Notes under the pieces: model-generated | What the model was told of the DNA's origin: nothing | What the model saw: only the letters and a program-made list of their open reading frames with translations | Database searches by the model: none | Virus record (IMG/VR): IMGVR_UViG_3300008266_000006 | Coordinates: 62,001-126,000 of that record | Direction: 5' to 3' (one strand) | DNA: 64,000 nucleotides | Source of the DNA: a virus | Translations under genes and position numbers: made by a program | Shown here: positions 1 to 6,806 of the stretch, in pieces | Position numbering within the stretch: position 1 is the first letter of the stretch | Layout: each line of letters starts with the position of its first letter

Positions 1-62
1 TTAGCTTGTGACTTAGCCGAAGACCACAGAGCTGGTTTTGTGGGTTTGTTTACTTTAGCCAT
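1..62 (-). CDS. Partial small basic protein, cut by window edge
   Basis: Only the first 20 codons are in the window (it begins MAKVNKPTKPALWSSAKSQA) and the frame is open to the left edge. The Lys-rich, short-protein style matches the tiny basic proteins found elsewhere at this end of the window. The start ATG lies three bases downstream of the stop of the next gene, so it belongs to the same transcript as the lysis genes. The function cannot be judged from this fragment. Confidence 0.55.
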   Translation of the reverse strand, partial: MAKVNKPTKPALWSSAKSQA

Positions 63-64
63 AA

Positions 65-286
65 TTAAACCAACTTTATAATTAAGTAAATTTCCACAGC
101 GTGGAGACCAAGATACAAAGCATTCATCAACCAAGCACGAACGGCATATTTGTTTATATGGTAGTGGGCATCGTGTGGATTTGGGCCCTCTGGACCGTTG
201 TGGTGATGTGACTCACAACAGTGTTCACGGTTATCGTGGCATGGTTCGCCGTTTGGCTTATGATGTTCGTGATTATTGCAATGCAT
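65..286 (-). CDS. His/Cys-rich small membrane-anchored protein
   Basis: A 73-residue protein with two clearly different halves. Residues 1-45 are packed with His and Cys (HCNNHEHHKP, EHCCESHHHNG, HDAHYH), a composition typical of metal-binding sequences. Residues 50-73 are hydrophobic (NALYLGLHAVEIYLIIKLV) and could form one membrane segment, so the His-rich part would be displayed on one face of the membrane. The start ATG sits on the stop of the upstream 69-aa gene. Position next to holin and endolysin suggests a role in lysis or envelope interaction, but no family is recognised and metal binding is an inference from composition. Confidence 0.7.
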   Translation of the reverse strand: MHCNNHEHHKPNGEPCHDNREHCCESHHHNGPEGPNPHDAHYHINKYAVRAWLMNALYLGLHAVEIYLIIKLV

Positions 287-495
287 TATTTGCTCTTCCT
301 CTTTTTGCTAATTTTTCTAAGCGTTTTTGCAAGGTTAGCTTGGCGGACTGTTGTTGCACTATACTTGCTAGGATTCTTTGTAACTGCAGCAGCCATTGCT
401 GCTACTGATTTGTTAGCCTTTTTTGCCTTAGCAGTAAAAGCCCCAGGTCTTTTAATTGCTTTTTGAATCCATTTCTTATCTTTTTTTGCTGCCAT
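286..495 (-). CDS. Small Lys-rich phage protein of unknown function
   Basis: A 69-aa strongly basic protein. Its N-terminus (KKDKKWIQKAIKRPGAF) matches a short motif, KKWIQKAIKKPGAL-like, that recurs in uncharacterised small phage proteins. The rest is Ala/Lys-rich helix with a Lys/Arg tail. It overlaps the upstream holin-like gene by 20 bases in another frame and directly precedes the His/Cys-rich gene. Nucleic-acid binding or a virion-core role would fit the charge, but neither is shown by the sequence. Confidence 0.75.
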   Translation of the reverse strand: MAAKKDKKWIQKAIKRPGAFTAKAKKANKSVAAMAAAVTKNPSKYSATTVRQANLAKTLRKISKKRKSK

Positions 496-712
496 TTGCT
501 ATTTCCTTTTTCTTTGTATTAGTTTTCTTTTTAATAAAATCAAAAGAAGCTACAGCATGATCATTGATGTGATCATCAATTTTATATTCTATTCTAGTTA
601 AATGATCTCTAACATAACCATGATCTTCTTTATTTTCTCTTCTACTTTTTTCTAAAAGAGTAACAAGAATAGCACCGACAACGCCAATGAGAGCAACAGT
701 AATCTGCTCCAT
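476..712 (-). CDS. Holin-like small membrane protein
   Basis: A 78-aa protein with a single N-terminal membrane segment (residues 3-20, QITVALIGVVGAILVTLL). It is followed by a charged, probably coiled-coil region (EKSRRENKEDHGYVRDHLTRIEYKIDDHIND) and a Lys-rich tail. This layout and its place just after the endolysin gene (4-base gap) fit a phage holin or a holin-like lysis regulator, which lets the endolysin cross the inner membrane. No sequence-specific holin family is recognised, so the call rests on topology and position. Confidence 0.6.
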   Translation of the reverse strand: MEQITVALIGVVGAILVTLLEKSRRENKEDHGYVRDHLTRIEYKIDDHINDHAVASFDFIKKKTNTKKKEIANGSKKR

Positions 713-716
713 GGCA

Positions 717-1497
717 CTATGCTTTAATTCCCAAGAGTTCCATGACCTTAGGCCCAGGAACAGAATCTGCTGGCAATTTGTTAGCTACCTTAAAAGCTTT
801 AATTGCTTCTTTGGTTGCTGCGTCCATTTCTCCGTTAATTGGACCAGCATAAATCCCTTTTTTCTTTAGTGCTTCTTGAATTGATTTTGTTTTTGCGTTT
901 CCGCCAGCAGGTGTATTATTTAGATTTGCAACACCAGCTTCTGGTTTTTTGACACCATTTCTTTCCATCCATGCAGCAACTGCTGGTGGTGGGTTGTCTC
1001 CACATACATAGCGTATGTGCCAAGGCTCTTCGGGAACTACTTCCCATGACCAACCAAAATCTTTTACGTTTGCAATGAGCCAGTTAATGCGCTTTGGTTC
1101 AGCAGCATTGGCAATGTCAACTGCAATTCCGCAAGTTGTGCTGTGATGAACCAGGAGCTGCCAAAGGCGCCATGCCCTTTTTTAGATACCATTTCTTGCC
1201 TTCAAATGTACGAGTACTTTGACCAGCAATTTCTTCAAGCTGATAGCGCTGCCTAAAGCCAGCAAGTTGTGATTCATAGGTTCTATAAGTATCACCAGCA
1301 GAAGTTGGCTTGAGCTCAACTCCATCTGCTTTTGCCTTCTCATCCATGGCGCAATAAGCCGCTGCAGCTAGCCAATGAAGCTTGCCACCACCCTCTATAC
1401 CAACCAACAGATTAGCTGGAAGCTTACCAGGTGTAACACCTTTTAGGTCAGCTGGTAGTTTTACGGGAACAATATAGTCCCAAGCAACTTTGCCCAT
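717..1497 (-). CDS. Endolysin: M15 (VanY-type) peptidase plus peptidoglycan-binding domain; +1 shift at CGG
   Basis: Predicted 259-aa lysin that cuts cell-wall peptide bonds at the end of infection. It is read as 1497-1132 and then 1130-717, omitting base 1131, the C of an in-frame CGG. Without the shift the frame stops three codons after that CGG. With it, the M15 zinc motif is completed: SSQHNLGIAVDIA gives ligands His120 and Asp127 around the conserved Gly123, and EEPWHIRY supplies His160. A peptidoglycan-binding repeat follows at about residues 195-259 (SIQEALKKKGIYAGPINGEMD). The Gly recovered at the shift is the strongly conserved G of the family's HxxGxAxD motif. The two halves are otherwise in perfect register, so this is one gene and not a decayed pair. 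Confidence 0.88.
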
Positions 1498-1511
1498 GAT
1501 ACTTTCTCCTA

Positions 1512-1685
1512 TTATTTTTTCTTAGATCTTTTTTTTCTTTTACTTGCGACAGAAAGAGCTATAGCTATAGCCTGCTTTCTACTCTTGACTACTGGACCTT
1601 TTTTGCCAGAATGAAGAGCCCCTTTTCCATACTCATCCATTACTTTAGTAACTTTTTTTTGAAAAAGGGACTTCTTCTTAGCCAT
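1512..1685 (-). CDS. Small basic protein, DUF6496-like
   Basis: A 57-aa Lys-rich product, start ATG 1685. Its middle (VMDEYGKGALHSG, then VVKSRKQAIAIALS) matches the pattern of the DUF6496 family of small phage proteins, in which a 'KVM.E...G.L.SG' stretch is followed by 'SRKQAIAIALSEA'. The C-terminus is poly-Lys/Arg. The family's function is unknown. It lies between the endolysin and a run of other tiny basic genes. Confidence 0.75.
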   Translation of the reverse strand: MAKKKSLFQKKVTKVMDEYGKGALHSGKKGPVVKSRKQAIAIALSVASKRKKRSKKK

Positions 1686-1690
1686 AATTA

Positions 1691-1828
1691 TTACTTCTTT
1701 TTCTTCTTCTTAGCAATAGCTGCTTGAATAAAAGGTGGTAATTTCTTTTGAGCTGGTGTAAGGCCACTCGTGCTAGCTGCTGCCTTCTTTGCAGGAGCCT
1801 TTTTCTTTGCCATTTTTTTGGAAGCCAT
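1691..1828 (-). CDS. Tiny Lys/Ala-rich protein
   Basis: A 45-aa product, start ATG 1828 (a second in-frame ATG is at 1813). The N-terminal Lys/Ala stretch is followed by a distinctive segment, LTPAQKKLPPFIQAAIAKKK, and a poly-Lys end. The LTPAQKKLPPFIQ pattern recurs in small uncharacterised phage proteins. Function unknown; a DNA-binding or packaging role would be a guess from charge. Confidence 0.65.
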   Translation of the reverse strand: MASKKMAKKKAPAKKAAASTSGLTPAQKKLPPFIQAAIAKKKKKK

Positions 1829-1830
1829 GA

Positions 1831-1956
1831 TTACATCATCTTCTTTTTTGAATAGCCGCCCATTTTCTTTTTGCTGCCCATCTTCTTTGAGCTGCTCATT
1901 TTCTTTGATGACATCTTTTTACCAGCCATCATCTTATCTTTTTTCATCATTGCCAT
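1831..1956 (-). CDS. Tiny Met/Lys repeat protein
   Basis: A 41-aa protein made almost entirely of Lys, Met, Ser and Gly in short reiterated units (KKMSSKKM, SSSKKM, GSKKKM, YSKKKMM). Its ATG at 1956 overlaps the TAA of the upstream gene as TAATG, which argues for translational coupling and a real gene despite low complexity. No family is recognised. Confidence 0.6.
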   Translation of the reverse strand: MAMMKKDKMMAGKKMSSKKMSSSKKMGSKKKMGGYSKKKMM

Positions 1957-2063
1957 TATTTTTCATCCTTTTTTTTGGAAGTTGTTTTTGTTTTAGCATT
2001 TGCTTTCTTTTTTGCTGGTGGTTTTTTTTCTGTGTCCACTACATTATTTACATACTTAGACAT
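1956..2063 (-). CDS. Tiny Lys-rich protein
   Basis: A 35-aa product (starts MSKYVNNVVDTEKKPPAKKK) with a basic C-terminal half. It shares a TAATG overlap with the next gene downstream in transcription. No family is recognised; it is called mainly from packing and overlap. Confidence 0.55.
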   Translation of the reverse strand: MSKYVNNVVDTEKKPPAKKKANAKTKTTSKKKDEK

Positions 2064-2075
2064 ATTTACTCCTAA

Positions 2076-2352
2076 CTACCATTTGACTCTATTGGCCCAG
2101 TAGGCAGCCGACATCACGCCTTTTTTGATGTTACTTGCATGACGTGCTTTGAATGATTCACGACGCTTCCTGTACGAAGCAGACTCACCTTTTTTCTTTG
2201 GTGAACCACTTACCCCTTGTTGGCCAAAACGAATTAATTTAGTCTTAGATCCGCGACTTAGCTAGTACAGCGTGAGACTTTTTAGGATGATTTGGAGTAC
2301 GCTTAGGCTTATTATAGCCAGCAAAAGTTTCTGAGCCTTTTTTAATGACCAT
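2076..2352 (-). CDS. Small basic phage protein; +1 shift at CGG
   Basis: A 91-aa basic protein read as 2352-2254 and then 2252-2076, omitting base 2253 (the C of in-frame CGG). The first part is MVIKKGSETFAGYNKPKRTP...SHAVLAKS. After the shift the frame continues GSKTKLIRFGQQGVSGSPKK and ends in SAAYWANRVKW. This order (KTK-IRFGQQGVSG, SFKARHA-NI-KG-MSAAYWA) is the layout of a small uncharacterised protein family seen in marine and freshwater phages. The zero frame would end at TAA one codon after CGG-ATC, so the shift is needed to make the conserved C-terminal two thirds. Its ATG overlaps the previous gene's TAA (TAATG). Confidence 0.82.
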
Positions 2353-2477
2353 TACTTTTTCCTTTTTATTTTTTTAGATTTAGTTTTCTTTTTCTTTGCA
2401 GGAAGTTCTATCCCATACATAGAATTATTAGTACCCATTCTTGGACCACTAATATAGATTTTTTGTTTAAAGGCCAC
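2352..2477 (-). CDS. Tiny Lys-tailed protein, GTG start
   Basis: A 41-aa product from GTG 2477 (an in-frame ATG is 13 codons further). It begins MAFKQKIYISGPRMGTNNSM and ends in a long Lys run. A purine-rich stretch (GAGAGAAAAG) precedes the GTG. It overlaps its upstream neighbour by 11 bases and couples to the next gene through TAATG. No family recognised. Confidence 0.5.
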   Translation of the reverse strand: MAFKQKIYISGPRMGTNNSMYGIELPAKKKKTKSKKIKRKK

Positions 2478-2574
2478 GTTTCTTTTCTCTCTTAGAATCC
2501 ATAGCCTCTAAACAATCAAAAACTTTAAACCATAATTTCCAAAGAATATCTAAAAGACTAATTTTTCTTTTCAT
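2467..2574 (-). CDS. Tiny protein, possibly amphipathic helix
   Basis: A 35-aa product with an aromatic, hydrophobic first half (ISLLDILWKLWFKVFDCLEA) and a charged tail. It overlaps both neighbours in other frames. The hydrophobic stretch could associate with membrane or form an amphipathic helix. Support is positional only. Confidence 0.4.
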   Translation of the reverse strand: MKRKISLLDILWKLWFKVFDCLEAMDSKREKKRGL

Positions 2575-2641
2575 CTTTTTCCTTCTTTGGTTCTGGTTTT
2601 TTATTACCCTTAGAAACTTTTCTAAATTTGGCTAAAGCCAT
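2558..2641 (-). CDS. Tiny charged protein
   Basis: A 27-aa Lys/Glu-rich product whose ATG overlaps the TAA of the 93-aa gene upstream (TAATG). It is too short for any family call. It is kept because the same coupling pattern is repeated through this run of small genes. Confidence 0.4.
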   Translation of the reverse strand: MALAKFRKVSKGNKKPEPKKEKDEKKN

Positions 2642-2922
2642 TACTTAGTAGTCTTCTTTGGTCTTCCTGGCTTTTTAGCTGAAGCAGCTTTCTTTGCTGC
2701 TGGCTTTTTAGCCTTAACTTCTTTTACTGCCTCATTAACTTCTTTTTTAACTGAAGCAACAATATCATCAGAAGCATTTTTGGCAACCTCTGCAATAACC
2801 TCAGCCTGTGCGGCAAGATCATCCACGATCTTAGCCTGTGCTTTGGCGATTGGGCTATTAGCATCAATCTTCTGAGCTGCAAACAATACTGACTTTATCT
2901 TTTGTGCTAACTTCTTAAACAT
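2641..2922 (-). CDS. Histone-H1-like basic protein with AT-hook-like tail
   Basis: A 93-aa protein. Residues 1-65 are predicted helical (FKKLAQKIKSVLFAAQ, then a regular Ala/Glu/Lys heptad-like stretch). Residues 66-93 are Lys/Ala/Pro-rich, with KKPAAKKAASAKKPGRPKK containing the GRP core of AT-hook DNA-binding peptides. This composition resembles bacterial H1-like and Lys-rich nucleoid proteins, so DNA binding is a reasonable inference. It is the first gene after a clear promoter at 2955-2983 and heads the run of tiny basic genes and lysis genes. Confidence 0.7.
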   Translation of the reverse strand: MFKKLAQKIKSVLFAAQKIDANSPIAKAQAKIVDDLAAQAEVIAEVAKNASDDIVASVKKEVNEAVKEVKAKKPAAKKAASAKKPGRPKKTTK

Positions 2923-2954
2923 TTTAACCTCTGTTTTATTTTAATTGGGACTAT

Positions 2955-2983
2955 ATTATACTTAGTAAATAGTAACTTTGCAA
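2955..2983 (-). promoter_or_regulatory. Sigma70-type promoter for the basic-protein and lysis operon
   Basis: On the minus strand, TTGCAA (2983-2978) and a perfect TATAAT (2960-2955) are separated by 17 bases, inside a 70-base intergenic gap. The ATG of the histone-like gene follows about 33 bases downstream of the -10. This is one of very few sizeable gaps in the window and would give the small basic proteins, endolysin and holin their own transcript. Confidence 0.7.
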
Positions 2984-2992
2984 GCGGGAAAA

Positions 2993-3316
2993 CTACCTAC
3001 CCGTCTGCTGGGACTCTTTAATAAGAGTATATCTTTCCCCAGTTTCTTTAGAAACTAAAGAAAATCCGTATGCTGCAGCATTTTTAACTGCCTCTGAAAA
3101 CGCTTCTTTATCTGAAAGACTTATGTTTTCAAGGGGAATCGTTATCCCAGCATATACGTCTACGTTTTCAAAGTTGCCAATATTGATCTTTCTGTTAACT
3201 CCACATATAAAAATTGGAGAACTGGACAGAGATATCTCTCCGGCCATATTTGAAACAACCTGATCTAAAGGTGATCCTACTGTTTCTTCTTGGGCATTTC
3301 GTGTAATTTTAGGCAT
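2993..3316 (-). CDS. Phage protein of unknown function
   Basis: A 107-aa acidic to neutral protein. A central segment, GVNRKINIGNFENVDVYAGI, followed by an aliphatic strand and a helix (KEAFSEAVKNAAAYGFSLV), suggests a compact alpha/beta fold. Similar 'RKI-GNFEN-DV' small proteins appear in replication regions of actinophages and other phages without known function. It overlaps the dNMP kinase gene by 8 bases. Confidence 0.6.
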   Translation of the reverse strand: MPKITRNAQEETVGSPLDQVVSNMAGEISLSSSPIFICGVNRKINIGNFENVDVYAGITIPLENISLSDKEAFSEAVKNAAAYGFSLVSKETGERYTLIKESQQTGR

Positions 3317-4091
3317 TTGTTCCTTCTTTTATTTTGTTTATAGTCTCTATTGTTTTTGCGGTCTGTTGGTCTAAATCAAGCTCGTTTGTATTAATGATAG
3401 CAGAAGCTATGTTTTTAATATAATCTATCTGCTTTTCAGAAGAATGAGCCATTTCATCTTCATTCATAAGCTTACCATCACGTTTCATTAATCTCTGGTT
3501 TAAGACATCCTGTGTGGCATCAAAGCAGATCACGAAACCATTGGGTTGCTCCAAAATGCTTCTAGCCTCATTTAAATATCTAACATCTGAAATTAAAACA
3601 ACAACATTTTTATCTTCTAAATCATCCAAAGAACGCACAGCTTCTCTATGTATTTTCTTTGCTTTGTTAATAGCCCAAGAGGCAAAGCAATCGGGGTTGA
3701 AACCTCTACATAAGTCTCCTGCAGTTTGCAAGAACTTTCTTGGTTTAACACCTTCAGGCTCAATAGGCAGGCTGTTAATGTCATTAACTAAATTAACAAA
3801 CTCAGGATAATCTGGGATAGTCCCTAGAGAAGACCCACCATACACATCATACAAAACATCGTGTAAAGCAAATAGTTTTCTAGAACTTTCTCTCAATCCT
3901 TTTGTATTCTTTTTAATTGAAGCCATTTCGTACAATGGTAGGGCATAAAATATGTGGTCCCATTTTGTATTGTCTTTAATGATTTCAATTGAACCTTTAG
4001 GGACTATGTGTTCAGCTACACTGGTTTTACCAGATCCAGCTTTCCCTGCTAAACCTATAATTATAGGGCTATTCTTTTTAATTTCGCTCAT
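3309..4091 (-). CDS. Deoxynucleoside monophosphate kinase
   Basis: A 260-aa P-loop kinase. The Walker A motif GKAGSGKT lies at residues 16-23 right after a first hydrophobic strand. VVVLISDVRYLNEA around residues 163-176 fits the second conserved strand with a DVR motif, typical of the phage dNMP kinase family (T4 gp1-like). The enzyme phosphorylates dNMPs to dNDPs for DNA synthesis, in line with the ThyX and ribonucleotide reductase genes elsewhere in the window. Substrate range cannot be read from the sequence. Confidence 0.8.
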   Translation of the reverse strand: MSEIKKNSPIIIGLAGKAGSGKTSVAEHIVPKGSIEIIKDNTKWDHIFYALPLYEMASIKKNTKGLRESSRKLFALHDVLYDVYGGSSLGTIPDYPEFVNLVNDINSLPIEPEGVKPRKFLQTAGDLCRGFNPDCFASWAINKAKKIHREAVRSLDDLEDKNVVVLISDVRYLNEARSILEQPNGFVICFDATQDVLNQRLMKRDGKLMNEDEMAHSSEKQIDYIKNIASAIINTNELDLDQQTAKTIETINKIKEGTNA

Positions 4092-4113
4092 AGCTTCCAG
4101 TATAGCACTTGGA

Positions 4114-4560
4114 TCAGATGTTTTCTTTTCTTATTTCTAGATTGTTCAAAAATTGATTCGCTAAGGCATCGGCTTCCGCTACAAGCAACCTTGGCACTTG
4201 AATCAATCTAAATCTATACTCAGATTTTATTTCTTCTATAGTCATCAGAAGAGGAACCAATGAAGGATGTTTGCAAATCCATTTTTGATTTACATGGTTT
4301 GCAACTACAGCAGAATCAGTATAAATGATTGGGTCAACAAATTCAGACATTGTACATATTAAAAGAGACGTAATTACAGCTTCGTATTCAGCTTCATTGT
4401 TAGTCCTTGCTCCAAGGCCTCTGGCAAATTCAACTACTTTTCTTTTATTTTTATACACAACTACAGCACATGCTGCTTCCCCGAATCTTTTTTGCCCCTG
4501 CCCTCTTGAAGCTCCGTCACAAAAAACTTCTATATTCAAATTAGGCCAGCTTAACGCCAA
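4114..4560 (-). CDS. Ribonuclease HI
   Basis: A 148-aa RNase H fold protein. The acidic catalytic set is visible: Asp15 in FCDGASRGQG, Glu in TNNEAEYEA (about residues 53-61), Asp in IIYTDSAVV and Asp in EADALAN near the C-terminus. It removes RNA from RNA-DNA hybrids, such as primers made by the phage primase. It overlaps the 69-aa gene upstream by 20 bases. Length and motif order are normal for the family. Confidence 0.87.
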   Translation of the reverse strand: MALSWPNLNIEVFCDGASRGQGQKRFGEAACAVVVYKNKRKVVEFARGLGARTNNEAEYEAVITSLLICTMSEFVDPIIYTDSAVVANHVNQKWICKHPSLVPLLMTIEEIKSEYRFRLIQVPRLLVAEADALANQFLNNLEIRKENI

Positions 4561-4750
4561 AAGGAATGCCTAGTTCCTTTGATCTATTTTTTATATTATT
4601 CTCTTGTAGCTTAGTTGAAGCTATATGTGTGGCGTGTAAAGAATATCTTTCCCCTTTATATTCTATCTGTGTTGGAAAATTTAAATCTTTTCTTTTTTGT
4701 GAAAAGAATTCATTAGCCGAATTAACAGCCTTGTAATGACCTATATACAT
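4541..4750 (-). CDS. Small protein of unknown function
   Basis: A 69-aa protein (starts MYIGHYKAVNSANEFFSQ). It has mixed charge and no recognised motif, signal or membrane segment. It sits between RNase H and a helical protein in the replication block and overlaps RNase H. Confidence 0.5.
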   Translation of the reverse strand: MYIGHYKAVNSANEFFSQKRKDLNFPTQIEYKGERYSLHATHIASTKLQENNIKNRSKELGIPFGVKLA

Positions 4751-4758
4751 AACTCTCC

Positions 4759-5280
4759 TCAGTATGGTGTAAAGTCTTTTTCAGAAAAGAAACCTTTTTC
4801 TTCTCTAGCAGATGCCACTTGCATAGCCTGCATTTTATCCATTAGTTTTCTAGCTGACTCAGATGAAATTCTTGCTGCTAACTCCATAGACTCTGCCAAC
4901 TCAACAACTGCCTCTACCGCAGCTAGAGATGTATATTCAGAATCAGCTGCTGCTGCAGCTGCAGCTTCTCTCTCTGCCTCATTCTTGCCAATTCTATTAG
5001 CCTTATATACTCGTTTGTATTGTGCTTCTAGGAGCTTATGCTGTGATCTTGCAATGCCAGCAAATCTAGCAGCTCTCCCATAAACATTGGATGATCTTGC
5101 TACTAAAGAAGCTATATCATTGATACCTAAATCAACATAATTTGGGTCTGGAATTTCTACATAGTATTTATTTAGTTCTTCTTGAGAAGAAATCGCATTA
5201 ATCAACTCCTGGAGTTGAGGTGTAACCATGTTAGATATTTTATCAAAAAAATCTTTTGTGTTAACAGAATAATTATTCAT
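4759..5280 (-). CDS. Helical, Ala/Glu-rich protein of unknown function
   Basis: A 173-aa protein dominated by long predicted helices. Residues about 75-150 carry an uninterrupted Ala/Glu/Arg-rich stretch (EAEREAAAAAAADSEY, VELAESMELAARISSESARK) that looks like a coiled coil. Its first bases (ATGAATAA) contain the stop of the sigma-factor gene when that gene is read through its CGG shift, so the two genes overlap by 8 bases. No family is recognised. Confidence 0.6.
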   Translation of the reverse strand: MNNYSVNTKDFFDKISNMVTPQLQELINAISSQEELNKYYVEIPDPNYVDLGINDIASLVARSSNVYGRAARFAGIARSQHKLLEAQYKRVYKANRIGKNEAEREAAAAAAADSEYTSLAAVEAVVELAESMELAARISSESARKLMDKMQAMQVASAREEKGFFSEKDFTPY

Positions 5281-6173
5281 CGTCCTCGTCTACTTTATCA
5301 TCCTTCTTAGAGAAATACGACTTCAATAATACCTTATATTCTTCCATTCCGTGGTTCATCTAGCATTATTTCTATTTTATCTCTTATTTTTGTTAGGTGC
5401 TCCCTAACTGTGTTAGGATGTTCTGTAATTTTTATTGCTATTTCAGAAGACCTTTTTCCATCTATATATCTCCACTTTAATAGCTGTCTTTCCTGCAAAG
5501 AAAGTTTACCAAATAAATCATTAACACCTTCACCTAGAACCCAAAATTCATTAACGTCGTTGTTGAATGGAGTATCAACTGTAGCATACTCCAGAGTGTC
5601 TACATATGCTCCTCCTTTAGCAGTGTCTTCTGTTTCTCCATCATTAAATAAATCATCTTGCGTCAAGAGCGGGAACGACTTTCTGCCAAGTTGATTTATC
5701 AACATTGTATCTACGTTCTTTTTAAGAAGGTACAAAAAATAACTATATAAAAAAGCGCTAAATGGTATTGGGCCCTTCTCTGAATCTTTCCTTTCATACC
5801 TTGTTATGCATTGAAAGAATGTGAGCCTGACCGTCTGTTGGACATCTTCTTCAGTACAGTATCTTTTAACCATGTATAAGATTCCATTTATGGATTCATT
5901 TACATGCTTGTAACCAGCTTGATTAAGCTTATTTTTCATTAGAGCATAACGCACAAAAGTATCTTTTACAAACAATGACATAAATCTTCTAATGTCATAG
6001 TCGCTAAAGCTATACTTGCCCACATGTAACATCGTTACATATTTTGTTAAAAAGTTATTAAAAACTTTTAGTAACTCTTCTTTAGCCTTACCAGAACCAT
6101 TCTTTGCCTCCTGGATTAACCTTTGCATTTCCTCTTCTTCTAAATTATAATATTGCTCTTTGTAAGAAGCCAT
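5273..6173 (-). CDS. Sigma70-family RNA polymerase sigma factor; C-terminal +1 shift at CGG
   Basis: Predicted 299-aa sigma factor that would direct host RNA polymerase to phage promoters. Region 2-like sequence occupies the first half (NLEEEEMQRLIQEAKNGS onward). Region 4 with its helix-turn-helix is at about residues 228-272 (LSLQERQLLKWRYIDGKRSS, EHPNTVREHLTKIRDKI). It is read as 6173-5352 then 5350-5273, omitting base 5351 of an in-frame CGG. Zero frame would add five residues after the CGG's neighbour and stop. The shift replaces them with a 25-residue acidic tail (GMEEYKVLLKSYFSKKDD) whose TAA lies within the next gene's start, ATGAATAA, matching the overlap style of the operon. The shift is less certain here than at conserved domains. 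Confidence 0.75.
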
Positions 6174-6716
6174 TACTTACCTTCCCAGTTTGAAATTTTT
6201 GCAGCGTACTCGTTGCGTATATCTTCGTAAAAAATTACCCTTGGTATCTCCAACTCAATTGCAAATCTAATAGCTTCCGCTGAATATTTGCTTATGACAA
6301 AAGTTAATTTTTCAAATTCAAGCGGATAATATTTCTTGAATCTTTTTAATTTTATTTTACTTTTATCATCTAAGTAACCTTTTATTTCAAGCCACTCTTT
6401 TGTTTTGGTTAGATAAAAATCTGGAGTGTAACCTTTGGTTCCCCTTTTTATTGGGAAAGTGAACACCTTTGGTTCAAACTCAAACTTGATTGAATAACCG
6501 ATTCAAAATTCTAGCGAAGTTAGCTTCCCAGTTTGATCTCATATTCATGTCTAAATCTTCTCGATAACCAGACTTAGTATGCCTGTAAGCATTTCCCTTT
6601 TTTTGCGCAGAAGAATCCTTAGATGCTATAGTGGTGCTTGCTTTTTTGGAAAAGTTCGGAGTTTTTTTTGTAGATCTTTCCAAGAAAAAATCTTTTGGAT
6701 TTGCGCCTGCTACCAT
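6173..6716 (-). CDS. PD-(D/E)XK-like phage endonuclease; +1 shift at CGG
   Basis: Predicted 180-aa nuclease read as 6716-6501 then 6499-6173, omitting base 6500 of an in-frame CGG. The N-terminal 50 residues are Lys/Ser-rich. Next comes MRSNWEANFARILN, then after the shift GYSIKFEFEPKVFTFPIK, RGTKGYTPDFYL and EWLEIKGYLDDKSKIK. The glutamate, PDF aspartate and E-x-K of this order form a restriction-endonuclease-like active site (E, D, ExK). The RSNWEANFARIL segment before the break and the FE-EP-FTFPIKRG segment after it belong to the same family, so the break lies inside one domain. Role in phage DNA processing is inferred. Its promoter lies at 6750-6778. Confidence 0.82.
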
Positions 6717-6749
6717 AAATCTGCTATCCTTTGTGTGTCAAGTTAATAC

Positions 6750-6778
6750 ATTATACTTTATATTTTATAAAAAAACAA
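6750..6778. promoter_or_regulatory. Divergent promoter region with overlapping -10 boxes
   Basis: In the 90-base gap between the minus-strand nuclease and the lone plus-strand gene, the minus strand shows TTGTTT (6778-6773), 17 bases, TATAAT (6755-6750). The plus strand carries TATACT at 6752-6757, overlapping that -10, with a weak TTGTGT upstream at 6731-6736 (15-base spacer). Two polymerases could not occupy both at once, so mutual exclusion of the two transcripts is plausible. Confidence 0.5.
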
Positions 6779-6806
6779 ATATAAATTCAAACTTAAGGAG
6801 AAAAAT

